Below are positions 49,394 through 58,173 of a stretch of 64,000 bases of DNA, in pieces. Source of the DNA: Fusobacterium ulcerans (GTDB lineage Bacteria > Fusobacteriota > Fusobacteriia > Fusobacteriales > Fusobacteriaceae); contig NZ_CP028105.1 in the NCBI RefSeq assembly GCF_003019675.1, positions 1,876,282 to 1,940,281 of the forward strand, given 5' to 3'. The first letter of the stretch is position 1. Each line of letters begins with the position of its first letter. A model generated the notes under the pieces. The model was not told the origin of the DNA. It did not search any database and saw only the letters and a list, made by a program, of their open reading frames with translations. Position numbers and translations under genes: made by a program.

Positions 49394-50790
49394 TTAATTC
49401 AGATTTTGAAATAAATATCAGGAGTATAGAGGAATTTGCAAGGGTAATGGTCCCAGAGGCACTGGATAAAACTATGAATCTTACCATGAAAGAAACTTCT
49501 GATACAATAGAAATAGATATGGAAATAGATGGGAGAAAAGGAAATTTCATTTATGCAAATCAAGAGGATAAAATAGATGAGCAGAAACAGACTATGGTGA
49601 AAATACTTCTGCTGAAAGTATATAATAAAGAGTATTCTTGGGGTGGGCTTATGGGAGTAAGACCTACTAAAGTATTGAGAAGACTTCTGTCTTTAGGATA
49701 TTCATATGAGCAGGCAGAAGATATGCTTAGGGATTTCTATATTGTAAGTAATGAGAAAATAGAGCTCCTTATAGATACTGTGAAAAAAGAGCTGGAATTT
49801 TTGAATAGAGAGTATATAAATCTATATATAGGAGTGCCTTTCTGCCCAACTAAATGTAAGTACTGTTCATTTGCTTCTTATGAAATAAATGGAGGAGTAG
49901 GAAGATACTATAAAGGATTTGTTGAAACTTTGCTGGAAGAGATAGAAATGGCAGGAAAGTTTTTGAAAGATGAAGGATATAAGATAGAATCTATCTATAT
50001 AGGTGGAGGAACTCCAAGTACTCTTACAGAAGAGGATTTAGAAAAAGTATTAAGAAAAGTAAATGAAAATATTGATATGACTTATCTGAAAGAATTTACT
50101 TTTGAAGCAGGAAGAGAAGATTCTCTTACTGAGAAAAAACTGGAGCTTGTAAAACAATATGGTGCTGATAGAATAAGCTTGAATCCTCAAACTTTCAATG
50201 AAGAAACTTTAAGAAAAGTAAATAGAAATTTTAATAGAGAAAATTTTGATAAATATTTTAAAATAGCCAAAGAGATGGGCTTTATAATAAATATGGATCT
50301 GATAATAGGGCTTCCAGATGAAACAACAGAAGATGTACTTCACACATTAAATGAGGTAGAAAAATATGATATAGAAAACCTTACTGTGCACTCTTTAGCA
50401 TTTAAAAGAGCCTCTAAGCTTTTTAAAGAGGATAAAAGCAGAAAAGAACTGGACAGGGAAATAATTGAGAAAAGAATAAGAGAACTTACAGAGAAAAAAC
50501 AGATGAAACCATATTATATGTACAGACAGAAAAATATTATGGAATGGGGAGAGAATGTAGGTTATGCAAAAGAGGGAAAAGAATCAGTATTCAATATAGA
50601 GATGATAGAGGAAAATCAATCAACTATGGGATTGGGTGGAGGAGCTATTACTAAAATAGTAATAGAAGAAACTGAATTTAGAGACTATATTGAAAGAATA
50701 ATTAATCCTAAAGATCCAGCATTGTATATAAAAGAGATGAAAGAAAGAATGGAGAGTAAATATAAATTATTTAAAAAAGGAGAAAAATAG
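49387..50790 (+). CDS. hemZ: Coproporphyrinogen III oxidase-like radical SAM enzyme HemZ
   Basis: A 467-residue radical SAM enzyme. Cluster cysteines are Cys153, Cys157 and Cys160 in GVPFCPTKCKYCSF. YIGGGTPSTL is the SAM-binding strand, and RISLNPQTFNEETLRKVNR and DLIIGLPDET follow. The extra N-terminal domain of about 140 residues (with WGGLMGVRPTKVLRRLL) separates HemZ from HemN/HemW. HemZ enzymes are linked to oxygen-independent porphyrin synthesis, though activity of many members is unproven. No other heme genes are in the window. Start is a GTG after GGAGGAAAA, overlapping the acetyltransferase by 7 bases. Confidence 0.88.
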   Translation: MLINSDFEINIRSIEEFARVMVPEALDKTMNLTMKETSDTIEIDMEIDGRKGNFIYANQEDKIDEQKQTMVKILLLKVYNKEYSWGGLMGVRPTKVLRRLLSLGYSYEQAEDMLRDFYIVSNEKIELLIDTVKKELEFLNREYINLYIGVPFCPTKCKYCSFASYEINGGVGRYYKGFVETLLEEIEMAGKFLKDEGYKIESIYIGGGTPSTLTEEDLEKVLRKVNENIDMTYLKEFTFEAGREDSLTEKKLELVKQYGADRISLNPQTFNEETLRKVNRNFNRENFDKYFKIAKEMGFIINMDLIIGLPDETTEDVLHTLNEVEKYDIENLTVHSLAFKRASKLFKEDKSRKELDREIIEKRIRELTEKKQMKPYYMYRQKNIMEWGENVGYAKEGKESVFNIEMIEENQSTMGLGGGAITKIVIEETEFRDYIERIINPKDPALYIKEMKERMESKYKLFKKGEK

Positions 50791-51315
50791 ATGAAAAGCT
50801 GTAAAGGTATACTTATTGCAGTTATGCTTGCAATTATCAGCAGTTTTACTTTTGGAGAAGATGAAACATCAAAACCATTTAAATTGATAATGAGTGAAAA
50901 TATGCTTGAAAAAAAAGATAATCTTATTGATATAAATAGTGCTTCTAAAGAAGAGATGGTATCTCAAGGAATTGGAATAGGATATGTTGGTAAGATTTTA
51001 AGCTACAGAGAAAAAACAGGTGGTTTTGAAAAGCTGGAAGAGATGAAAAGAATAAAAGGGATAGGAGATGCAACTTATGAAAAACTTTCTAAAAAGTTTA
51101 AGATAGAAAGTGAAATTGAGAAAAGTTCCCTTTACATAAATGAAGCTAATGATGAACTTTTAAAATATTTTGGCTTTGAGAAAAAAGAGATCAAAAAAAT
51201 TAGAGAATATATTAATAAGAATAAAAGAATAGATAATAATATTCAATTAATGGAGATACTTTCAAAGAAAAGATATGAAGAATATAAAGAAATAATTAAA
51301 TACGATAAATTTTAG
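50791..51315 (+). CDS. ComEA-like secreted helix-hairpin-helix DNA-binding protein
   Basis: A 174-residue exported protein with a signal peptide ending near residue 22 (SSFTFGEDE). The central part matches ComEA: IDINSASKEEMVSQGIGIGYVGKILSYREKTGGFEKLEEMKRIKGIGDATYEKL, a double helix-hairpin-helix that binds DNA backbone. A second, diverged unit of similar length follows (LYINEANDELLKYFGFEKKEIKKIREYI). ComEA helps pull DNA into the cell during transformation. The ATG abuts the hemZ stop. Role in uptake is inference from family and from the nearby pilT. Confidence 0.85.
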   Translation: MKSCKGILIAVMLAIISSFTFGEDETSKPFKLIMSENMLEKKDNLIDINSASKEEMVSQGIGIGYVGKILSYREKTGGFEKLEEMKRIKGIGDATYEKLSKKFKIESEIEKSSLYINEANDELLKYFGFEKKEIKKIREYINKNKRIDNNIQLMEILSKKRYEEYKEIIKYDKF

Positions 51316-51326
51316 AGGTGATATAA

Positions 51327-52220
51327 ATGGGTAAAATAATAAGAGGAGTAAGTAAAAATGCCAGATTTTTTCTGGTGGATTCAACAGATATAGTACAGGA
51401 GGCATTGGATATTCATAAATGCAGTCCTACTGGAATAGACGCTTTTGGAAGACTTCTTACAGCAGGAGTAATGATGGGAAGCACTTTAAAAGGAAAAGAT
51501 TTATTAACTTTGAGAACAGATACTGATGGACTGCTTAATAATATGGTAGTTACAGCAGATTCTGAAGGAGGGGTAAAGGGATATGTTTCTAACCCTTCAG
51601 CTGATGTGACACTAAAAGATAATGGAAGATCAAATGTAGGAGCTTTAGTTGGAAAAGGAATGCTGAGAATAATAAAAGATATGGGATTAAAAGAACCATA
51701 TGTTGGAATGTCTCCAATAGATTCAGGAGAGATAGCTCAGGATTTGGCTTACTATTTTTTCAATTCTGATCAGACGCCAACTGTAATAGCATTAGGAGTT
51801 AATTTAAAAGATGAAAAAACTGTAGCTTGTGCTGGAGGATATATGATACAGCTTCTTCCTGGGGCAGAGGAATGTTTTATAGAAGCTTTGGAAGAAAAAA
51901 TAAATGCAATCAGACCTATGACTGAACTTATGATGGGCGGAATGGATCTTAAAAGAATCTTGAAGCTTCTGTATGAAGATATGAGCAGTGAAGATAATGA
52001 AAAATTGATTGAGGAATATGAAATACTTGAAGAAAAAGAAGTAGAATATAATTGTAATTGTGATAAAGATAAATTTTATAGAGGACTTATCACTCTTGGT
52101 AAAAAAGAATTGAATGAAATATTTGAAACACAGGAATTTCTAGAAACTGAATGTCATTTCTGTGGAAAAAAATATAAGTTCACTAGGGAAGATTTTAAAG
52201 ATATTTTAGAGGTGAAATAA
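51327..52220 (+). CDS. hslO: Redox-regulated chaperone Hsp33
   Basis: A 297-residue heat-shock chaperone switched on by oxidation. The C-terminal zinc switch has Cys243 and Cys245 (CNC) and Cys276 and Cys279 (CHFC). The N-terminal domain carries the family pattern LTAGVMMGSTLKGKDLLTLRTDTDG and SPIDSGEIAQDLAYYFFNSDQTPTVIALGV. Oxidants or unfolding release zinc and open a client-binding surface. It directly abuts tatD. Confidence 0.96.
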   Translation: MGKIIRGVSKNARFFLVDSTDIVQEALDIHKCSPTGIDAFGRLLTAGVMMGSTLKGKDLLTLRTDTDGLLNNMVVTADSEGGVKGYVSNPSADVTLKDNGRSNVGALVGKGMLRIIKDMGLKEPYVGMSPIDSGEIAQDLAYYFFNSDQTPTVIALGVNLKDEKTVACAGGYMIQLLPGAEECFIEALEEKINAIRPMTELMMGGMDLKRILKLLYEDMSSEDNEKLIEEYEILEEKEVEYNCNCDKDKFYRGLITLGKKELNEIFETQEFLETECHFCGKKYKFTREDFKDILEVK

Positions 52221-52979
52221 ATGAAACTTATAGATTCTCATGCTCATATGGATTCTGAGCAATTTAATTCAGATAGAGCAGAGGTATTTCAAAGAATAAA
52301 AGATAATATGGATTTCATAGTCAATATAGGGTATGATATAGAAAGCAGCAAACAAGGTGTTGAATACAGTAAAAAATATGATTTTATATATGCTGCTGTG
52401 GGAATACATCCTGATGATATAGAGGGATATGATGATAAACTTGAACAGGAATTGGAAGAACTGGCTAAGAATGAAAAAGTGCTGGCTATTGGAGAAATAG
52501 GACTGGACTATCACTGGATGACTCGTCCGAAGGAAGAGCAGCAGGAGATATTCAGAAGACAGATGAAAGTGGCAGAAAGAGTTGGAAAGCCAGTGGTAAT
52601 ACATTCAAGAGATGCTATAGAGGATACTGTGAAAATATTGAAAGAATTTCCTTCAGTAAAAGGAATATTTCACTGCTATCCAGGATCAGTGGAAACAGCT
52701 CTTCAAGTAATAGATAACTACTATTTTGGTATTGGAGGGGTTCTTACTTTTAAAAATGCAAAAAAACTGGTTGAAGTAGTGAAGAATATACCTTTAGAAA
52801 AATTAATTCTTGAAACTGATTGTCCATATATGGCTCCCACTCCATTTAGAGGGAAAAGAAATGAGCCTGTATATGTGGAATATGTAGCTAAAAAAATAGC
52901 AGAGATAAAGGGAATAACATATGATGAAGTAGCAGAAGCTACAAATTTAAATACAAGAAAAGCCTATAATATGGCATAG
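52221..52979 (+). CDS. tatD: TatD-family metal-dependent deoxyribonuclease
   Basis: A 252-residue TIM-barrel hydrolase. Metal sites are DSHAHMDS at the N-terminus, EIGLDYHW, VVIHSRDA, GIFHCYPGS and ETDCPYMAP. Members have 3'-5' DNase activity on single-stranded or damaged DNA and D-aminoacyl-tRNA deacylase activity in some cases. ATG begins immediately after the hslO stop, so the genes are co-translated. Length is normal. Confidence 0.95.
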   Translation: MKLIDSHAHMDSEQFNSDRAEVFQRIKDNMDFIVNIGYDIESSKQGVEYSKKYDFIYAAVGIHPDDIEGYDDKLEQELEELAKNEKVLAIGEIGLDYHWMTRPKEEQQEIFRRQMKVAERVGKPVVIHSRDAIEDTVKILKEFPSVKGIFHCYPGSVETALQVIDNYYFGIGGVLTFKNAKKLVEVVKNIPLEKLILETDCPYMAPTPFRGKRNEPVYVEYVAKKIAEIKGITYDEVAEATNLNTRKAYNMA

Positions 52980-52995
52980 GAATGAAGGGGAAAAA

Positions 52996-53817
52996 ATGAT
53001 AATTTGTCCTGTTTGTAAAAAAGTTTTAAACAAAGAAGGAAAAACGTATAGATGTGAAAATAATCACTGTTTTGATGAAGGGAAGCAGGGGTATCTAAAC
53101 CTTCTTCTTTCAAATCAGAAGCACAGTAAAGCTCCTGGTGATGATAAGGAAATGGTGCTCAGCAGAAAGGGATTTCTAGAGAAAGATTATTATAAAATAA
53201 TATCGGAGACAGTAAATAGATTAGTTTTAGATAATAGATCATCTGATGATGCAGAGATACTGGATATAGGATGTGGAGAAGGATACTATACTGGAAGATT
53301 AAAAAAATCTCTTGAAGAAAAGGGGATAAAATCTAATATAACAGGGATAGATATTTCTAAAGAGGCAGTAATATGTGCTGCAAGAACATATAAAAATATA
53401 GACTGGATAGTAGCCAGTGCAACTAATATTCCTTTGGAAGATGAATCGCTGAACTATATAATCTGTATGTTTGCCAAAATAATTCCAGAAGAGAAAATGA
53501 GAACATTAAAAAAAGGTGGAAAACTGATAATAGTTTCTACTGGAGAAAATCATTTGTTGGAATTAAAAAAAGTTGTGTATGATAATGTAAGAACAGAATT
53601 TTATTCTCCAATAGAGGATCTGAAAATATTCAAGCATATAAAGACAGTAAACTGTACAGGGAAATCTTTCATAAAAGAAAATGAAAGTATAAGAAATCTT
53701 TTTGATATGACTCCATATAAATGGAGAAGTCCAAAAGAAGGCGTGGATAAACTCTTTGCATTGAATGAGTTGGAAATAACTATTGATGTGAATATAGATA
53801 TTTTTGAGAAAGAATAA
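52996..53817 (+). CDS. rlmA: 23S rRNA (guanine-N1)-methyltransferase RlmA family
   Basis: A 273-residue methyltransferase. The N-terminal zinc finger has Cys4, Cys7, Cys20 and His24 (CPVC ... CENNH), then GKQGYLNLLLSNQKHSKAPGDDKEM, the RlmA-specific linker. The SAM fold has ILDIGCGEGYYTGRL and ISKEAVICAARTYKNIDWIVASATNIPL. RlmA enzymes methylate G745 or G748 in 23S rRNA helix 35, near the macrolide exit tunnel. Which position cannot be told from sequence. ATG follows GAAGGGG. Confidence 0.88.
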   Translation: MIICPVCKKVLNKEGKTYRCENNHCFDEGKQGYLNLLLSNQKHSKAPGDDKEMVLSRKGFLEKDYYKIISETVNRLVLDNRSSDDAEILDIGCGEGYYTGRLKKSLEEKGIKSNITGIDISKEAVICAARTYKNIDWIVASATNIPLEDESLNYIICMFAKIIPEEKMRTLKKGGKLIIVSTGENHLLELKKVVYDNVRTEFYSPIEDLKIFKHIKTVNCTGKSFIKENESIRNLFDMTPYKWRSPKEGVDKLFALNELEITIDVNIDIFEKE

Positions 53818-53834
53818 TCCTCAAGGAGAAAAAT

Positions 53835-54218
53835 ATGATTCTAGGGATAGGAAATGATATTGTAGAGATAACAAGAATAGAAAAAGCTATATCTAATGAA
53901 AAATTCAAAAAGAGAGTATATACAGAAAAAGAGATAGAGATTACAGAAAAAAAAGGCAGTAAAGCTGCCAGTTATGCTGGAAGATTTTCAGCAAAAGAAG
54001 CAATATCTAAAGCATTGGGAACAGGGGTAAGAGATTTTAATCTGACTGATATAGAAATATTAAATGATGAACTGGGAAAGCCATATGTTGTATTTAAAAA
54101 TATATTAAAAGACAAAATGGCAGGTATGAGAATGGAAATATCCATTTCTCATTCTAAAGAGTATGCAACAGCAGTAGCAGTTATGTTTAAAAGGAGTGCT
54201 GAAGATGGAAGTAAATAA
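53835..54218 (+). CDS. acpS: Holo-[acyl carrier protein] synthase
   Basis: A 127-residue phosphopantetheinyl transferase that activates AcpP. The N-terminal ILGIGNDIVEITRIEKAI holds the metal-binding Asp, and AGRFSAKEAISKALGTGV holds the second acidic residue and catalytic Lys. MEISISHSKEYATAVAV closes the trimer. It starts at ATG after AAGGAG and overlaps the next gene by 14 bases. Confidence 0.96.
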   Translation: MILGIGNDIVEITRIEKAISNEKFKKRVYTEKEIEITEKKGSKAASYAGRFSAKEAISKALGTGVRDFNLTDIEILNDELGKPYVVFKNILKDKMAGMRMEISISHSKEYATAVAVMFKRSAEDGSK

Positions 54219-54669
54219 AGAGTTTTATACTGAACTGGAAGAATTTATCAATGGATTGAAGGACAAAAAAAATGATGTAAAAATTCTTAACTTTGTATTG
54301 GAAAAGCTGGATGCTATTCCAGTAGAGGTACAAAAATTTATAGCAGATAAAACGGGATTACTTGAAATATCAATAGAAAATACAATAAATTTTTACCCTA
54401 AATTTAGAAATAAAGCTGGTGGGAAAAAAATTAAAGAAGTTTCTATATGTGTAGGAATGACTTGTGGTGTATATGGAAAAGGATTTTATGATGAGTTGGC
54501 TGAAATATTAGAAGTAGATGAAAATGGAGTATCAAAAGATGGAAAGATACTTTTAACAACAAAAAGATGTTTTGGAAGATGTAATAAAGGTCCAAATGTT
54601 TCAATTGACGGGGAAATTTATAGTATGATGACTATGCCTGAATTGAAAAATAGATTGGGATTGAAATAA
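54205..54669 (+). CDS. Stand-alone NuoE-like [2Fe-2S] thioredoxin-fold protein
   Basis: A 154-residue protein of the NuoE/HndA type. Cluster ligands are Cys82 and Cys87 (CVGMTC, CX4C) and Cys122 and Cys126 (CFGRC, CX3C). The N-terminal helical segment with VQKFIADKTGLLEISIENTINFYPKF matches the NuoE lead-in. In known enzymes this subunit pairs with a NuoF flavoprotein to take electrons from NADH, but no NuoF-like gene is adjacent. It may serve a hydrogenase or a ferredoxin-linked enzyme encoded elsewhere. The ATG at 54205 is used, because an upstream GTG falls in AAGGAG. Confidence 0.82.
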   Translation: MEVNKEFYTELEEFINGLKDKKNDVKILNFVLEKLDAIPVEVQKFIADKTGLLEISIENTINFYPKFRNKAGGKKIKEVSICVGMTCGVYGKGFYDELAEILEVDENGVSKDGKILLTTKRCFGRCNKGPNVSIDGEIYSMMTMPELKNRLGLK

Positions 54670-54689
54670 TATAATTAAGGAGGAAAAGT

Positions 54690-55791
54690 TTGGATATATT
54701 AGACATAAAAAGAGAATTCTCTGAATATAAGCAAAAAATAAGTGATATAAGGGGGTCTCTTTGACCTAGAAAAAAGAGAAAAAAAGATATCAGAGCTTGA
54801 GAAAATGACTATGGAAGAAAATTTCTGGAATGATAAGAGAAGCAGTTCAGCTATTATAAAAGAGATGAATGATGAAAAGGAAATTGTAGCTGAATTTAAA
54901 AAACTGGAATCAGAAATGGGAGAAGAGGAAGTATTAATAGATTTTGTTGAGATGGGTGAAGCAGATTTTCAGACTGAGCTTGAAGAAAAACATATGATAC
55001 TTGGAAAAGATATAGATCACTTTGATACAAGACTTCTTTTAGATGGAGAATTTGATTCTAATAATGCTATTGTTACTATTCACTCAGGAGCTGGAGGAAC
55101 AGAAGCTTGTGATTGGGCAGATATGCTCTACAGAATGTATTCAAGATGGTGCAATGAAAAAAAATATAAAATAAGTGAAATGGATTTTATGCCTGGAGAC
55201 AGTGTGGGAATAAAATCTATAACTTTTCTTGTAGAGGGCAGAAATGCTTATGGATATATGAAAAGTGAAAAAGGAATTCACAGACTTGTAAGAATTTCTC
55301 CTTTTGATGCCAATAAAAAAAGGCATACATCTTTTGCTTCAGTGGAAGTTATGCCAGAAGTAGATGAAAGTGTAGAGGTAAATATAGATGCTGGAGATTT
55401 GAGAATAGATACATACAGAGCCAGTGGAGCTGGAGGTCAGCATGTAAATATGACAGACTCAGCAGTAAGAATTACTCATATTCCAACAGGGATAGTTGTT
55501 ACATGCCAAAGGGAAAGATCTCAGTTGAATAACAGAGAAACAGCTATGAAAATGTTAAAATCTAAATTGATTGAACTTGAAATGAAGAAAAAAGAAGAAG
55601 AAATGAAGAGAATACAGGGAGAACAAAGTGAAATAGGATGGGGAAATCAAATAAGATCATATGTATTCCAGCCTTACACTTTGGTGAAAGATCACAGAAC
55701 ATCAGCTGAATCAGGAAATATCAAGGCTGTTATGGATGGAGACATAGATATTTTTATAAATACATATCTAAGATGGAATAAAACAAAATAA
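54690..55791 (+). CDS. prfB: Peptide chain release factor 2, with programmed +1 frameshift
   Basis: A 366-residue RF2 made from two frames. The first starts at TTG 54690 after AAGGAGG and runs 24 codons to an in-frame TGA at 54762-54764. A +1 shift at CTT-T-GAC then enters the main frame, which continues DLEKREKKISELEK and on to 55791. The stop-recognition motif SPF (VRISPFDANKKRHTS) and the GGQ motif (SGAGGQHVNMTDSAV) are present. RF2 reads UGA and UAA. The in-frame UGA is the normal autoregulatory device: low RF2 causes shifting and more RF2. An apparent short frame from 54805 is only the post-shift part. Confidence 0.95.
54750..54765 (+). promoter_or_regulatory. Programmed frameshift site of prfB
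   Basis: AGGGGGTCTCTTTGAC: an internal Shine-Dalgarno-like AGGGGG is spaced three bases before CTT-TGA-C. It differs by one base from the best-known form AGGGGGTATCTTTGAC. All functional parts (stimulator, slippery CTT, stop with a 3' C) are kept. Confidence 0.95.
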
Positions 55792-55861
55792 TCCTTTAAA
55801 AATGATAAAAATTGTGGTAAAATTTGTATTAAATTATTAAAACTTAAGAGGGGTGGAAAAA

Positions 55862-57376
55862 ATGGAAAAGAGAGTAAGAACTAGAATAGCACCATCACCT
55901 ACTGGAGATCCTCATGTAGGGACTGCGTATATAGCGCTTTTCAACTTAGCATTTGCACATATTAATAACGGAGACTTTATTTTAAGAATAGAGGACACTG
56001 ATCAGAATAGATATACTGCCGGTTCAGAACAGATGATTTTTGATGCGTTAAAGTGGCTTGATCTGACTTATGCAGAAGGTCCAGATGTAGGAGGACCTTA
56101 TGGGCCATACAGACAATCAGAGAGATTTGAACTTTATGGTGACTATGCAAAACAATTAGTAGAAAAAGGTGGAGCATACTATTGTTTCTGTACACAAGAA
56201 AGACTTGAAAAATTAAGAGAAAGACAAAAAGCTATGGGAAAAGCTCCAGGGTATGATGGACATTGCAGATCATTAACTCCTGAAGAAATTCAAGCTAAAT
56301 TAGCTGCTGGAGAACCATATGTAATAAGATTAAAAATGCCTTATGAAGGTGAAACTATCATAAAAGACAGACTGAGAGGAGATATCGTATTTGAAAATAA
56401 TAAGATAGATGATCAAGTGCTTTTAAAAGCAGATGGATATCCTACTTATCACCTTGCCAATGTAGTTGATGACCATTTAATGGAAGTTACTCATGTAATA
56501 AGAGCAGAGGAATGGATAGCTTCAACACCTAAACATATTCAGTTGTACAAAGCTTTTGGATGGGATGCACCAGAATTTATTCATATGCCTTTACTTAGAA
56601 ATGCAGACAGAACTAAAATATCTAAGAGAAAAAATCCTGTATCATTAAACTGGTATAGAGATGAAGGATATCTTAAAGAAGGTATAGTAAACTTCTTAGG
56701 ACTTATGGGATATTCATTTGGAGAAAATAAAGAAATATTTACATTGGAAGAGTTTAAAGATAACTTTAATATAGATAAAGTATCTCTTGGAGGACCTGTA
56801 TTTGACCTTGTGAAACTAGGATGGGTAAATAATCAGCATATGAGAATGAAAGATCTTGATGAACTTTCTAAATTAGCTGTTCCTTTCTTCCAACAGCAAG
56901 GACATGTGGGAGAAAATGTTTCTGAAAAAGAATATGAAGCTATTGTTAAAATAGTTGGAATATTAAGAGAAAGTGCTCAAACTCTAAAAGAGATTGCGGT
57001 AGAAGCAACAGCTTACTATCAGGATGAATTTGAACTTCCAGAAGTAAATGAAGAAATGAATAAAAAAGAGAGAAAAAGTGTAGAAAAATTATGTTCATCT
57101 ATAGAAGATCCAGTTGGAAAAGAATCTATAAAATTATTTATGGACAAACTTGAGAAATGGGAAAAAGATGAATTTACAGTAGATGAGGCAAAAGATCTAT
57201 TACATCATACAATGGATGAAATAGGAGAAGGACCAGCAAAAGTATTTATGCCATTGAGAGCAGTAATTACTGGTCAAGCTAGAGGAGCTGACCTTTTCAA
57301 TGTTCTTTACATAATAGGAAAAGAAAGAACATTAAAAAGAATGAAGACTATGATAGCTAAATACAACGTTCTTTAA
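55862..57376 (+). CDS. gltX: Glutamyl-tRNA synthetase
   Basis: A 504-residue class I aminoacyl-tRNA synthetase. The N-terminal IAPSPTGDPHVGTAYIALFN carries the HIGH-type motif, and RADRTKISKRKNP region (KISKR) carries the KMSKS-type motif. The C-terminal helical anticodon-binding domain follows. I use the ATG at 55862; an upstream GTG overlaps GAGGGG. It charges tRNA-Glu and, where no GlnRS exists, may be non-discriminating. A strong terminator follows. Confidence 0.96.
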   Translation: MEKRVRTRIAPSPTGDPHVGTAYIALFNLAFAHINNGDFILRIEDTDQNRYTAGSEQMIFDALKWLDLTYAEGPDVGGPYGPYRQSERFELYGDYAKQLVEKGGAYYCFCTQERLEKLRERQKAMGKAPGYDGHCRSLTPEEIQAKLAAGEPYVIRLKMPYEGETIIKDRLRGDIVFENNKIDDQVLLKADGYPTYHLANVVDDHLMEVTHVIRAEEWIASTPKHIQLYKAFGWDAPEFIHMPLLRNADRTKISKRKNPVSLNWYRDEGYLKEGIVNFLGLMGYSFGENKEIFTLEEFKDNFNIDKVSLGGPVFDLVKLGWVNNQHMRMKDLDELSKLAVPFFQQQGHVGENVSEKEYEAIVKIVGILRESAQTLKEIAVEATAYYQDEFELPEVNEEMNKKERKSVEKLCSSIEDPVGKESIKLFMDKLEKWEKDEFTVDEAKDLLHHTMDEIGEGPAKVFMPLRAVITGQARGADLFNVLYIIGKERTLKRMKTMIAKYNVL

Positions 57377-57385
57377 TATGAAGGA

Positions 57386-57419
57386 TAAAAGGGAAAGAGT
57401 AAAACTCTTTCCTTTTTTT
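57386..57419 (+). terminator. Terminator of gltX
   Basis: GGAAAGAG (57392-57399) / CTCTTTCC (57405-57412), extended by A/T pairs and followed by seven T. Confidence 0.92.
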
Positions 57420-57448
57420 GTAATATTTAAGTAAAAGCAGAAATTGTT

Positions 57449-57476
57449 TTTACATGAAGAGAATTTATGTTATAAT
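57449..57476 (+). promoter_or_regulatory. Promoter of the TPR gene
   Basis: TTTACA (5/6) and a perfect TATAAT are separated by 16 bases, about 42 bases before the TPR start. Confidence 0.65.
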
Positions 57477-57517
57477 ATTCTAGGAGCAAATCTTTTTAAT
57501 AGGAGGATGATCACAAG

Positions 57518-58096
57518 TTGTTAAAAACAGAATTATTAAAAACTGAGATATTCAGGGATTATAGTGATAAAGATCTGGTTAAAGAGGAAGAGGAAATAAG
57601 ATTTTCACTTTTAGAAAATCCTCAAAACATAGAAAATTTAAAAAGTTTAGCAGCAATATTATATTATAAAAGAGACTATAATGGAGCAATCAAGTTATAC
57701 GAGAAGATAGTGAACACGAATCCTGAAAATGCAGATTATGCAGCTTTTTTAGGATATCTTTATTATGAAAATGAAAATTATGAGAATGCTATTGATTATT
57801 TCAACAAGTCATTGGAAATAGCACCAGATAATTCATTTGCTCATTTTCTTCTTGGAAATACTTATTCTAGAGCAGGACTTATAAAAGAAGCCATTAACAG
57901 CTATGATTTTGCTATATTTTTGGACTTAGATATTTATACTGCACATTTAGACTTTGCAAAAAAATATGAGGCAATAGGTCAGAAGCAAAGAGCTTTAAAA
58001 GAATATATCATAGCTTATGAAATAGACCCTAGAGAAAAGAGTATTATCAATAAGATAAATGAATTAAAAGCGGATATAGGATCTAAGAAATATTAA
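57518..58096 (+). CDS. Tetratricopeptide-repeat protein
   Basis: A 192-residue helical repeat protein. Three to four TPR units are visible: ENLKSLAAILYYKRDYNGAIKLYEKIVNTNPEN, ADYAAFLGYLYYENENYENAIDYFNKSLEIAPDN, SFAHFLLGNTYSRAGLIKEAINSYDFAIFLDLD and a less regular fourth. No signal peptide or enzyme motif is seen, so it is probably a cytoplasmic scaffold. Start is TTG after AGGAGG with an 11-base gap; an ATG closer to the ribosome site opens only five codons. The specific role is unknown. Confidence 0.8.
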   Translation: MLKTELLKTEIFRDYSDKDLVKEEEEIRFSLLENPQNIENLKSLAAILYYKRDYNGAIKLYEKIVNTNPENADYAAFLGYLYYENENYENAIDYFNKSLEIAPDNSFAHFLLGNTYSRAGLIKEAINSYDFAIFLDLDIYTAHLDFAKKYEAIGQKQRALKEYIIAYEIDPREKSIINKINELKADIGSKKY

Positions 58097-58105
58097 AAAT
58101 TTCTA

Positions 58106-58140
58106 ATAGAAGGAAAAGTGTTTCTTTTCTTTCTATTTTT
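58106..58140 (+). terminator. Terminator after the TPR gene
   Basis: ATAGAAGGAAAAG / CTTTTCTTTCTAT forms a 13-position stem with one G-T wobble and is followed by a T-run. Confidence 0.8.
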
Positions 58141-58173
58141 ACTTTTTAATATTTAATTTTTAAAGGAGAAAAA

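Noticed and set aside
54690-54804. In-frame stop early in prfB, which looks like a pseudogene or sequencing error
   Set aside because: The context is the RF2 programmed +1 frameshift site with all its parts, so the gene is intact.
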